Source of the DNA: Dolomedes plantarius
Lineage: Eukaryota > Arthropoda > Arachnida > Araneae > Dolomedidae
Direction of reading: 5' to 3'
DNA length: 64,000 bases
Assembly: GCA_907164885.2 (NCBI GenBank)
Contig: OU015498.1
Coordinates: forward strand, 122,604,727-122,668,726
Each line of letters begins with the position of its first letter. Within the stretch, counting starts at the first letter, position 1. Made by a program: the position numbers and the translations under genes. Positions 48,483 to 58,333 of this stretch are shown piece by piece. Under the pieces are notes generated by a model. It was not told the DNA's origin. It searched no databases and saw only the letters and a program-made list of their open reading frames with translations.

Positions 48483-49901
48483 GTGGACACAGACCACTTG
48501 GAATCTAATGATTCTGTAGCTGTCTTGGGGCTAAATTGGGATTTAAAAGGTGATATGATTTCATGCAAAATTGATTCGCATGGGGAGGGGCAATTCATAG
48601 CAACTAAACGGGCTCTTCTCTCATTTGCACATAAAGTTTTTGATCCCATCGGATTCACTTCTCCTGTGACCCTCCTTCCAAAATTGATTATTCAGGAGTG
48701 TTGGAAATTGAAATTGAAGTGGGATGAGATAATCCCTGAACATTTGGCTAAACAATTTTTAGAGTAAGTTCAAGAAATGCATTTGATTTCTAACATCAAG
48801 ATTCAGCGTTATATAGGTTTAGATCATCCGGAGGATAAAGATATCAGTCTTCACGTATTCTGTGACGCGAGTGGAAGGGCGTATGCCACTTGCATTTTTC
48901 TGAGGGTGAAGACAAATAATCTCACTGAAGTGAAGTTAATACAGTCACGTGCAAGAGTAGCTCCTCTTAACATAACAATACCACTGTTAGAACTTTTGTC
49001 CTGCTGTATAGGAGCCAGATTGGCAAGTCAAGTTATTGCTGATCTAAGAATACCAAACCTAAAGATCTTTTATTGGAGTGACTCTAGAACAGCTTTGAGT
49101 TGGATCATACGAGACGACAGATGGGGAACGTTCGTCTGGAACCGCGTTCAAGAGATCAGATCACTGACCCAGAAAGATGATTGGCATCATATCGCGGGAA
49201 AATTTAATGCGGCTGACCTCCCATCAAGAGGATGTTCTCCTGAGCAATTTCTAAATCTGAAATGGTGGGAGGGACCAGCATGGCTTAAAGAACCAAAATC
49301 AATTTGGCCACAAAGTAATGAATCACCTGACGAATTAGAGATAAATTCTGAAATACGTAAGACATCAGTGACAGCCCATGCTAAAAGTACAGAGCCTGGT
49401 GCGTGGTACTACAGATATTTTTCTTCTTACAATAAAATAATACGGCTTATAGCTTGGATATATCGATTCATTAACAATTCTGGGAAGAAAAATGTCCTTA
49501 AAGAACCTAATCTTACATGCCATGAGATAGAGAATTCCGAAAGAGTGCTCATTTCTTTGATTCTAAGAGAAGCTTATGACAAATCTAGTGAAGATAAAAT
49601 ACGACCTCTTAGACCAGTTGTCGATGCGTTTGGAATAATTAGAGTAAAAACGCAAGTCATGTATCGACAAGATACGGAAAGTTTCAAATATCCAGTGCTT
49701 TTGCCATCAGATCATCCAGTTGTTCATTTGTTGATTTCCTGGAAACATCAAGAATTATTACACGCAGGGGTCTCTCTATTGATGACACACCTGAGGGAGA
49801 AATATTGGATCATAAAGGCCAGGAAAACTATTCGACAGTGGTTGGACAATGTGTGCGTTGTAAGAGATTCAGCGCTCGGAAAATGGAGACAGTGCCAGTA
49901 G
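48483..49901 (+). pseudogene. pol: BEL RNase H and integrase zinc-binding region
   Basis: One frame with a single TAA at 48765-48767. LLSFAHKVFDPIGFTSPVTL is the conserved RT thumb/tether. RNase H follows with VFCDASGRAYATCIFLR (first Asp), TIPLLELLSCCIGARLASQV (Glu), YWSDSRTALSWI (Asp) and WHHIAGKFNAADLPSRG (last Asp). All four acidic positions are kept. The tail carries the HH part of the integrase zinc-binding domain (HQELLHAGVSLLMTHLREKY). The frame then shifts near 49855 into the CC part (CVRCKRF) of the next frame. Confidence 0.9.
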
Positions 49902-50892
49902 CATTACCCCCAGAGAGAGTCCAAGACGCAGCAGTATTTCAGGTCGTTGGCATAGATCTAGCGGGCCCTTTGTATCTAAAGAGTAAACAGAAGGCATGGG
50001 TCGTATTGTACACCTGTGCTGTGTACCGAGCGGTGCACTTCGAACTTATTACATCTCTGTCCACCGAAGCTTTTCTCCAGTCATTGCGGCGGTTTATAGC
50101 CAGAAGAGGTAGGCCAACGACGATCTACTCCGGCAATGGTACAAATTTTGTCGGGGCAAATAAAGCGTTTTCGGAATTAGACTGGAATCAAATTTCTACC
50201 GCTGCAACTTCGCAGAATTCGCTGGGAATTTAACCCTCCTACAGCAGCCTGGTGGGGAGGTTGGTGGGAGTGGCTGATCCAAATGCTGAAAAGAATTTTG
50301 AGAAAAGTTCTAGGAAGAGCCTCACTAACCTATGAAGAACTTAACACCCTCCTTTGCGATTGTGAACAAATAGTAAACGCGAGACCCCTAACATATGTGA
50401 CAGAAGACATAGACAGTTTGACACCACTGACTCCGGCTATGTTCTTACAAGAAATAAGGTCTTCCGACGTTGATGATATAGACACAATCGACACTCAAGA
50501 AATGAATAGAAGAATCAGATACAGGCAACAGGTCAGAAGCCATGTTCGTGAAAGATTCCGTATAGAATATCTTGGCCATTTGCAACAAAGGACTTTACAT
50601 CGAGCACAAATCAAATCCCTAGTTGTAGGCGATATTGTGCTTTTGGAGAGTGACAGTATGAAACGTACCTATTGGCCATTATTCGTACTTATTGGCTCGA
50701 GTATTAGAGTTGATTCCTGAAAAAGACGGCCAAAACAGAGTTGCCCGTGTAAAGACTGAGTTTGGTGAACTGTTAAGACCAATACAAAGACTGTTTCATT
50801 TAGAGATCGACAAAACATTACCTTATGAACCAGTACTTCGTACAAAATGTGGAAGAAAAGTGACTGTTCCTGATAGATTGTCTTATGATTGA
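49805..50892 (+). pseudogene. pol: BEL integrase core and DUF5641-like tail, one catalytic Asp lost
   Basis: Three frames in series (49805-50233, 50283-50720, 50692-50892). CVRCKRFSA completes the zinc-binding domain. The core begins VVGIDLAGPLYLKSKQKAWV with the first catalytic Asp. The second Asp should lie in YSDNGTNFVGA but reads YSGNGTNFVGA, a single A-to-G type change to Gly. The Glu region is WWGGWWEWLIQMLKR. The C-terminal part PLTYVTEDIDSLTPLTPAMF, with LARVLELIPEKDGQNRVARV and LLRPIQRLF, matches the BEL integrase tail. Frameshifts lie near 50225 and 50690. Confidence 0.88.
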
Positions 50893-51027
50893 ACATTTTT
50901 TAACTTTTGCCTTTTTTATATTTTGATTGATAATTATTAGTTTTAGTGCATATTATGTAATTATGTTTAGTGTCATTGAATATTTTAATTTTTGTGATTG
51001 GTTGTTGAGTTTACCTTCAGTAAACTC

Positions 51028-51039
51028 AAGGTGGGAGGA
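51028..51039 (+). promoter_or_regulatory. Polypurine tract of BEL
   Basis: AAGGTGGGAGGA directly precedes the 3' LTR; it is the plus-strand priming site expected at this position. Confidence 0.75.
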
Positions 51040-51332
51040 TATCAGAAATGAGGCATCTCTCGTACATTTCCTTTTGCCTGTCAGCAATAGTCGCCAGAAT
51101 GTTTTATGTATGTTTATGTAGGGGGCGACGCAGTGCTTGCTGGGAAGGCGCAGAGTGAGTTTCAATCCCGCTTTTGTCTGTGGTCTGTGTAACATGTATG
51201 TGTGTGGTACGTCTAGTGAAGTGATAAAATGTGTTTCTTTGTAGATTCGTCTCTTTCTTGAGTTTTGGCCTCGACCCTTCATTTTAGAACGATGCGTAAT
51301 ATCGGATAGAAATTACGGTCGTATTTGTGAAA
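51040..51332 (+). repeat. BEL 3' LTR, short form
   Basis: 293 bp, matching the 5' LTR without its 262-bp extra segment. It ends at GTATTTGTGAAA, after which sequence similarity to the 5' LTR region stops. Confidence 0.9.
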
Positions 51333-51350
51333 CAGAGCTTCACGCCCCCG

Positions 51351-51380
51351 CACACACACACAGAGAGAGAGAGTGAGAGA
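51351..51380. repeat. (CA)n(GA)n microsatellite
   Basis: Short CA then GA tract. The same transition, much longer, precedes the second Gypsy copy at 57508-57593. Confidence 0.85.
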
Positions 51381-51787
51381 GCTGAGATACAAAATATTAG
51401 AATAATTACATTTTTTTACAAATTGAAAATATCGTTCGGTACAGACAGGGGCCATTTTTCTGCTTGATTCAGGGGCTTCGGTCAGCATTGCGGTATATGA
51501 AACGTTCAACGAAATACGACATATAATTAAGTGTAAATTCATATCTCGATCAGTGACAATCAAAACACTAACGGGCAACGATTTAAACTACTCGAATTGC
51601 GTGGAAATTCCGTTTAAAATCTGTAGCAACCATTTTAGGCAAATGTTTTACGTCACAACCGCGCCTTTCACTCAGGAGTTCTCTGGAATCTTCGATTTCC
51701 TGAAGAAAAATCAGGCCATTTTGGACACTGGATATGGGATATACAAATACCACTAAATCATTCCTTATTCTCGGTGCCGTCATATGA
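51381..51787 (+). pseudogene. Gypsy retropepsin fragment, copy A
   Basis: The frame from 51448 to 51756 reads GAIFLLDSGASVSIAVYETF, with the DSGA active site of a Gypsy protease. It is nearly identical to 57594-58006 (few substitutions, one 6-bp difference), including non-coding sequence on both sides. At 51787, after CGTCATATGAAG, similarity ends and the Naiad-like element begins. The Gypsy sequence that should follow is found instead in copy B. Confidence 0.88.
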
Positions 51788-52416
51788 AGATGAACTGATT
51801 ATGAAGTTATTACTGATTGATTATGAACTTTTACACTTTCAAGTACATAACTTCGAGCAGGCTAAATTATATATTATTGATGAGATTAATGATTTAAATA
51901 AAAGGTTGGATTTTGAAAATTTATATATTTGTAAGCTTAAAACACTATTTCCGTATGGTTTAAACAGTAAGCTTAGCGGGGAAGGACCGGTGGATTTAGA
52001 TAACTGCGTTTATAAAAAATTCATGGTTATTGATAGGTTTAATTATATACTTTCTAACTATAGGGGTAAAAGAGGGAAAGGTAGAAATAGTTTAAAAACA
52101 AAATTGAAACTGGATGATCTGCAAAGGGTTTGTAATTTATTTATTGATTTTAAGAACATTAAAATAATTAAACATTTTTTATTCAACCAAAAAAATTCTG
52201 GTTTAAGGTGGGTAATTAAACATCATATATCTTCAATTAAATTTGTTTCGAGGTTTACAAAACTAATAATTTTAGATTTAATTAAATACAAGCTTAACCT
52301 GACTAATTTGGATGCTAAGAGGGGAAGGGTTGTAGGGGTAGAGTACTGTACTATTAACTTTCTAGATAAAGATTTCGAGTATTTAAAACTTCCTACTATT
52401 GTACATAATAATTCTA

Positions 52417-53722
52417 CAGGGTGGCTAATAAATACTGTGACAAATATCGAATCATTTAATTACACACAGATGAAATAGAAAATGAAAAATACAACAATAT
52501 TATGAACATTATACATGAAAGTTTACCACGAAATAATTTTACTCGAATCGACCGCCATCTTTATCGATTACTAAAGATAACCTCTTACGCCACTGTCCTA
52601 TTGCGGCACGAATCATTTTATGAGGTAATTTGTACCATTCACTCCGTATGGAAGCTTTGAGGGAGTCCAAACTTCTGTGCTGCTTAGCATTTACTTTAGA
52701 CTCTAAAATCCCCCAAATGCAATAGTCTAAAGGATTTAGATCTGGTGAAGAAGGTGGCCAATCTTCTTGCTTGATAAACTTCGGGCAATTGGCATGGAGC
52801 CATTCCTGTGTTGTTTTGGATCGGTGGGACGGTGCAGAATCTTGCTGAAATATCAAATTCTTTTTGGGATACAATCTGTTAGCATGTGGTAATAAACGTG
52901 TAGCCAATACTTCCTGTTTGTAATATTCAGCATTGATTTTTACCCCTTTATCGATGAATTTCAGAGGCAGTTTTCCATTGTGTGATACTGCAGCCCAAAC
53001 CATAACAGAATTCTTGTTCTGAAAGCGTTTAACAGTTCAAAGATTTTCAGGTATATCCTCGAAGGTTGCTGAATATACAACATCATTTTCAGCATTATAA
53101 CTTTGTTCTGTACAAAACAGCTTCTCATCAGAGAAAATTATTTTTTCAACACTTTTGCTACCGTGGCGGTTCAGCAATTTCTTACATCTTTGTAACCTTT
53201 TTACTATTTGTGCAGTAGTCAAACCTTGAACTTTTCTTTTGCGATAAGGGCGAAATCCCAGGTCTTCATTTATGATAAGTTGCATAGTTCTGCGACTGAT
53301 GTTCTCTTCTGCAGCCATTTTATTTGCAGAACGTTGTGGATTTCTTCGTATCTTTTCACGAATTCTTTTGATACGTTCTTTTGTACGAATAGTGCGTGGA
53401 CGACCGGACCTTGGTCGATCTTTACATCTATTGGTATCCAATAATCGATTTATAGTCCTATATATAAACGTCCTATTAAAACCAAGGCATTTTAATTGCT
53501 TAAATATTTTACCTGCAGAAAATCCGCGATCAAAAAGCTGTTTAACCACTAACCTTTTGGCTTCCATCTTTAAAAATATTCTACATGTATTACTTTAAAC
53601 ACAAAATTGTCTGCGTTTACAAAAAGTTGCCAATCACACAAATAGATAGATAAATTGTTTTTCCAAACTATTAAAATTAACTCTTATTTTTTGGAGTGTT
53701 ACAGTATTTATTAGCCACCCTG
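52417..53722 (-). mobile_element. maT-type (DD37D) Tc1/mariner element
   Basis: The termini are CAGGGTGGCTAATAAATACT at the left and its inverse at the right, near-perfect, with TA duplications at 52415-52416 and 53723-53724. It is 1.3 kb with one transposase on the minus strand. Removing it restores the Naiad-like reading frame. Confidence 0.96.
52539..53567 (-). pseudogene. maT-type DD37D transposase with a single in-frame stop
   Basis: It starts at ATG 53567 (MEAKRLVVKQLFDRGFSAGK). Two HTH regions (FNRTFIYRTINRLLDTNR and NKMAAEENISRRTMQLIIN) flank a GRPRTIR AT-hook-like motif. The catalytic residues are FSDEKLF, FQQDSAPSHRS and SPDLNPLDYCIWG. I count 37 residues between the second and third Asp, the maT spacing. 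The only visible defect is TGA at 53037-53039; the frame before and after is the same and the 33-bp gap reads through as TVKRFQNKNSV. The gene ends with TGGAAATTCG-like divergence absent and stop at 52539. Full length would be 342 residues, normal for the family. This is the least damaged transposase in the window. Confidence 0.92.
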
Positions 53723-55421
53723 TAAATTATTACCAATCAAGGATTGTGGGAAAATCGCTATTGCTTTTAAATATCAAAAAACGTTAAGGGACATAATCTG
53801 CAACTATAACTTTTATTGTCTTAACTTAGGCAAAATTTCTAATTCTGATTGTAATTGTCATATTGAGGAGTTTAAAAACTTTGTAAATCCAACTTCGGGG
53901 CATATCGTAACAGGGGATCTTAATATTGTTAAAGATGTTAGGTTGAGGGAAGTTCTACGTAAGGGCTCAAAATTTAGGGTAAGAAATAAGGTAAATTTAA
54001 AGCAAATTATAAGTTCTATCACTAAAGTTTTAGATTACTTTATTATAAAATTAGCAAGGAAGTACAATTGGCCTATCGAAGGCTTTATGGAGTGGAAGGT
54101 ACATATTTTACAGGATATAAAAAGGAATTATGAAGAGTTTGGTATGGAGGACAAGAAGGGTTTCTTTCTAAACAAAGTTCTATACAGTAAAATTAAAGGT
54201 TTAAAAAATAAGTTTATTATTACGGTTGTTGATAAGGCGGGAAATAACTTCGGTTTTATGTGTAAAGATTATTTTAAGCAGTTAATTTCTAAGGAATACC
54301 ATTCAAATAATACCCATCAAAAAATTAACCTTACTAAAAAAGAAATAGATAATAGGATTTTAGCTTTTAGCAAAAAATTTAAGTTTAAGATTAATAGCAT
54401 AAAATACCCTTACCTGTTTCCTACAATAAAATTCCATAAAGTACCTACTAAATTTAGGTTTGTTACATGTAGTACAAATTGTTATAACACTTTGTTCAGT
54501 AAAAAGTTCTTTAGCTATTTAAAAATTATTCTAAATAAAATTAAGGTTACCGAAAATAGCTTTATTATAAATAATAACCAGGATGTTCTACAATTTTTAA
54601 AAAGTAAGAATATAGATAGCATATACACGTTTGATTTTGAAAACCTGTTTACCAGTATTCCGCATGATAATTTAATGATTATATGTTCAGAAATCTATGA
54701 TGCTTATTTAGATAGTACTTTAATCTTAAAATGTGACTGGATTGATTTATGTAAATTTAATATTTTTGAAACTATCTCTTTAATGGCTTATGTTTCTTTA
54801 AACAGATAAAGGGTATACTTATGGGAAATAGCCATTCTAGTGCATTTGCCAACCTATTCTTACATTTTTACGAAAGTAAATTTCTTAACTCAAATAATGT
54901 TACCGGATTTAGATATATTGATGACCTCATAATTTTTAACTGCAACGATTTGGAGTTTCTTAATCAAATCTACCCAAAGGAGCTTACTTTAAACCGGACT
55001 AACGATAATAATCTTTGTGCGACTTATCTGGATTTAAAAATTAAAATTCAAAATAGGGAAATAAAAATAGGGATTTATGATAAAAGGTTAGATTTTAACT
55101 TCAAGGTTATTACGTTTACCAATTTCCATAGCAACTTAAACTATAAAATTTATTATAATATATTTTACTCACAACTTCACAGAATAAAAAACATATGTAA
55201 CAACGCTGGAGATTTTTTGGAGGCATGTAGCATTTTCGAGGAAAAATTTCGGCAATTTAAAAGTTTAAAAAAAATGGCATTTAGACTCAGGAATTTTTAA
55301 AGATGTTTAGAATAGTATTTGTGTTTTCATTTGGTTAAGTTGTAATGGGGGGTGGAGCTATAGTAATGTTACAATGACGTAACCTTTAGGATAGAATTGG
55401 CTACTGTTTCGCCATAACCGT

Positions 55422-56885
55422 TGTAGTAAAGCGCTTTTAAATAAAAAGCTGGCTTTATTACATGTTTGCGATAAAAGTCGGAATCAAATTTAACGCCGAC
55501 AGATAATTATAGAGTTCAGTGGAGTAATTTAGGACGTAGCCTATTACAAGACAGTTTTATGAGTTTTGAAGATGGGAAGGTCTGAGATGGAGTCACAGAT
55601 AAGGTGACGGAACCAAACGATGACGTTATATTTACACCAGCCTTTTATGTTAGATTTATGACAGTACGGTTCGGAAAGTGGTCCTTTTGAAAACCGGGTG
55701 GTCGCAAGGGCAGGCAGTGAGGGCGTAATGTTTTTGAGTTAAGAAGCCAATGAGAAGGTGAGAGAGGGAGTACAGCAAATGAAAAGTTTACGGTGGCCGG
55801 ATTGGCTGATTGAAGTTTATGAGAAGGTGGAGTCATAAGTATGAAAGGGGATTAAAATAATATATTGAAGAGTTTGAAAAAAAGGGTGAGAGAGAGAGTC
55901 TGGATCGGGGAGGCTGTAGGTCCCCATCCCCAGCACGTCTAAAATAAATAAACGTAAGTGAACTTGAAGAGTCCACATAAACCTGTTAAGGCACCTGCGA
56001 GACTGCGTTGACGAAGTGAAATAAAGAGGTCCGCATCCAGATTGCAGCCGAGACCAAGAGACTCAGCTCCCGTGCCCCAGCCGAGAAGTTAAACGACGAG
56101 AAGTGCCCCACCATCCCGTTTCACGACGTGAAGAGATACCCAGCGCCCGTGCAAATATAGTGAAGGTACGCGCCAAGGAGAGCCCAGCTACAATTTATCG
56201 ACAGAGAAGAAGTTGTAATTCACCGTGAAAGAAATAAAGTTAGCCCCCTGCCCGGCGTAGCAACGTGATCCCTGGCCGTAAACGACGAGAAGGCCAAGAG
56301 AGCACCTTGAATTGATGAAGAATAATTGGGTGAGTGTTAAATAAATGATTTTGATTTGTTCAGTTCCAAATCAGGCTAAATGAAATTTAGTTTTTCGTGA
56401 GGAAGGAGTTTTTTTGTGAAAGGGTTTAATAGTGTTGAACTAATAGTAAAGTTTATTTGTCGTTGCGCTCAGGACGCTCCCTAACCTTAGCAAAGTAAAA
56501 AAAAAAATATATATATATATATTTTATGAAAGATATAAATATTATTGTGTTTTGTTTTCGGAAAATGAAAGATTCTTTGATCACATGTAAATATAAAGTG
56601 TGTAAATAAACTAAATTTTCTTATGTTAAACTTTTAGTTTGTCTAAATTGAAAGTTGTTGATGTTACTCTACATAATCTAAAATTTGAGAATAGTGTATT
56701 GGTTTTTTTGTTCGGTTGCTAAGTTCGACATCCAGAGCTTTGGGTTGGATTCAACAAAATAAATATTAAACACATCGCCCCCAAATAAATCCTAAGAAAT
56801 TGTACTAACGTAATCCATTGTACTAACGTAAATACATTTACGATACGAGCCCAATTGACTTAAAAACTGGATGTAAAACACGACA
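55422..56885. mobile_element. Solo LTR (1,464 bp) with 5-bp TSD
   Basis: It begins TGTAGTAAAGCG and ends AAACACGACA, the TG...CA ends of an LTR, between direct ACCGT duplications (55417-55421 and 56886-56890). The related Naiad tail at 33740 shows the empty site with one ACCGT. There is no internal region or coding sequence. Several AATAAA words and a TATATATATATA tract (about 56508-56521) lie within. Confidence 0.9.
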
Positions 56886-57507
56886 ACCGTCACTTACGGA
56901 ATTGGAGTGTGTACGCATAGTTTACTTTGTATTAGGATTTTTGTGTGCTTGCATGTAAGGTACGTTGAGCCCATACTGTAAGTTGTCTTTGTCTTTTCAT
57001 TTTCTTCTTGACTAATTGCTTCTTTGGGGGACTCTGGGCTTTGGGATGTCTTTTGGGTTTACCTGCATCCTATTCAGAAAGTTCCCCTTGAGGTAACTGA
57101 CATGGTTAGGCTCCCTGATAACGAGACCTGTCGGTTACCTCTGTTGTTTTATGGTTCAGTTCCGGCACTTATACAGAATCTTGCCGGTGGTGCGTGGATG
57201 CCCAAAGTGCTTGATTTCTGTTTGTTTTTTTGTCTATTTTAGTATTATTTTTATCTATCTCTGTTGGATTATTTATTTGTTTTTTTTTTCATTATGGGGA
57301 TATGAAGCTTCTGCGCTATCCTCTATTGAAATTGTTTTCTTTGCAGGATAAGTTTTATGTTATAGTGATTTAGCAGTCTATGCTTGAATTTTAATTTTGT
57401 TTATTTCTATTGTTTACATTTTACATTTATACAACAATCTTGAAATAAAAAGAAAAGAAATTGAAAAAAGGCGTCGCCGCAGACGATGGTGACTGACTGA
57501 CACGCGC

Positions 57508-57539
57508 GCACACACACACGCACGCACGCACGCACGCAC

Positions 57540-57593
<54 letters not shown>
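57508..57593. repeat. (CA)/(CGCA)n and (GA)n microsatellite
   Basis: Alternating CA and CGCA units followed by about 13 GA units, directly upstream of Gypsy copy B. Copy A has a much shorter version. Confidence 0.95.
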
Positions 57594-57665
57594 CTGGAGC
57601 TGAGATTCAAAATATTATAATAATTACATTTTTTTACAAATTGAAAATATCGTTCGGTACAGACA

Positions 57666-58297
57666 GGGGCCATTTTTCTGCTTGATTCAGGGGCTTCGGT
57701 CAGCGTTGTGGTATATGAAACGTTCAACGAAATACGACATATAATTAAGTGTAAATTCATATCTCGATCAGTGACAATCAAAACACTAACGGGCAACGAT
57801 TTAAACTACTCGAATTGCGTGGAAATTCCGTTTAAAATCGGTAGCAACCATTTTAGGCAAATGTTTTACGTCACAACCGCGCCTTTCACTCAGGAGTTCT
57901 CTGGAATCTTGGGTTTCGATTTCCTGTAGAAAAATCAGGCCATTTTGGACACTGGATACGGGATATACAAATACCACTAAATCATTCCTTATTCTCGGTG
58001 TCGTCATATGAAGTACACTCCATTCGAATATCCGAAAAGGCCATCATAGAACGTAATAATTCCATTTTTGTACACAGTAACTGCTCGAATAACTACTATA
58101 ATGACCAGTCATTAAGTTTTCGCCCTCTGGAGTTTAAACATGAAATTTATGTTCACCCATATTTTATCAACTGCGGAGGTGAAGATAACAACCTAGTATT
58201 AATCTCGGATTACACAAAAAATAGGATAGTACTCAACAAAAAACGACCGTCGGGGAATTTGACCCCAAATTGCAGTGTGATAACCCATCGAATCTGA
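57666..58297 (+). pseudogene. Gypsy protease and protease-RT linker
   Basis: GAIFLLDSGASVSVVVYETF opens the retropepsin with the DSGA active site. A TAG follows at about 57927 (GFDFL then stop), and a TAA in the next stretch, where copy A reads through the first position (AAG). The linker continues in another frame from 57998 (SSYEVHSIRISEKAIIERNN) and stops at 58297. No other domain is recognised. A perfect 16-bp tandem duplication, ACAACACATGACCTCT twice, lies directly after it at 58311-58342. Confidence 0.82.
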
Positions 58298-58333
58298 GAA
58301 ATCGGGAAGTACAACACATGACCTCTACAACAC

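Larger units (their letters stand above)
45154..51332 (+). mobile_element. BEL/Pao LTR retrotransposon, structurally complete, coding region decayed
   Basis: In order: 5' LTR (45154-45707), primer-binding site, gag with three zinc knuckles, aspartic protease, reverse transcriptase, RNase H, integrase, polypurine tract and 3' LTR (51040-51332). Protease-RT-RNase H-integrase order with the BEL-type VNCSPFLLAATL and YVDN RT motifs places it in BEL/Pao. The LTRs are near-identical apart from one 262-bp length difference. Target duplications could not be identified, because the sequence right of the 3' LTR is a Gypsy fragment. Confidence 0.93.
51803..55300 (+). pseudogene. Naiad-like protein: GIY-YIG remnant plus reverse transcriptase, interrupted
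   Basis: The frame before the maT insert holds FENLYICKLKTLFPYGLNSK, which resembles the end of a GIY-YIG endonuclease (W-I-L-T-PxGLN pattern); the GIY and YIG motifs are missing, so the copy is 5'-truncated. A long linker follows. Across the maT insert the frame rejoins as IVHNNSKLLPIKDCGKIAIA. The RT part has VVDKAGNNFGFMCKDYFKQL, LFPTIKFHKVPTKFRFVT, FDFENLFTSIPHDNL (first Asp), GILMGNSHSSAFANLFLHFY and YIDDLIIFNC (catalytic pair). One frameshift lies in a T-rich stretch near 54800, just before GILMG. It ends at TAA 55298-55300. Similarity to Penelope-clade RTs is strong by motif; the Naiad subclass is inference. Confidence 0.75.
51788..57427 (+). mobile_element. Penelope-like retroelement, probable Naiad type, carrying two insertions
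   Basis: The element is about 2.87 kb after removing a maT transposon (52417-53722) and a solo LTR (55422-56885). It encodes an N-terminal endonuclease remnant followed by reverse transcriptase, then a 3' untranslated region of about 660 bp shared with 33216-34274. Both copies end at TTTTACATT. It lies between two copies of the same Gypsy segment. The N-terminal position of the endonuclease remnant is what suggests Naiad and not canonical Penelope elements. Confidence 0.78.
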
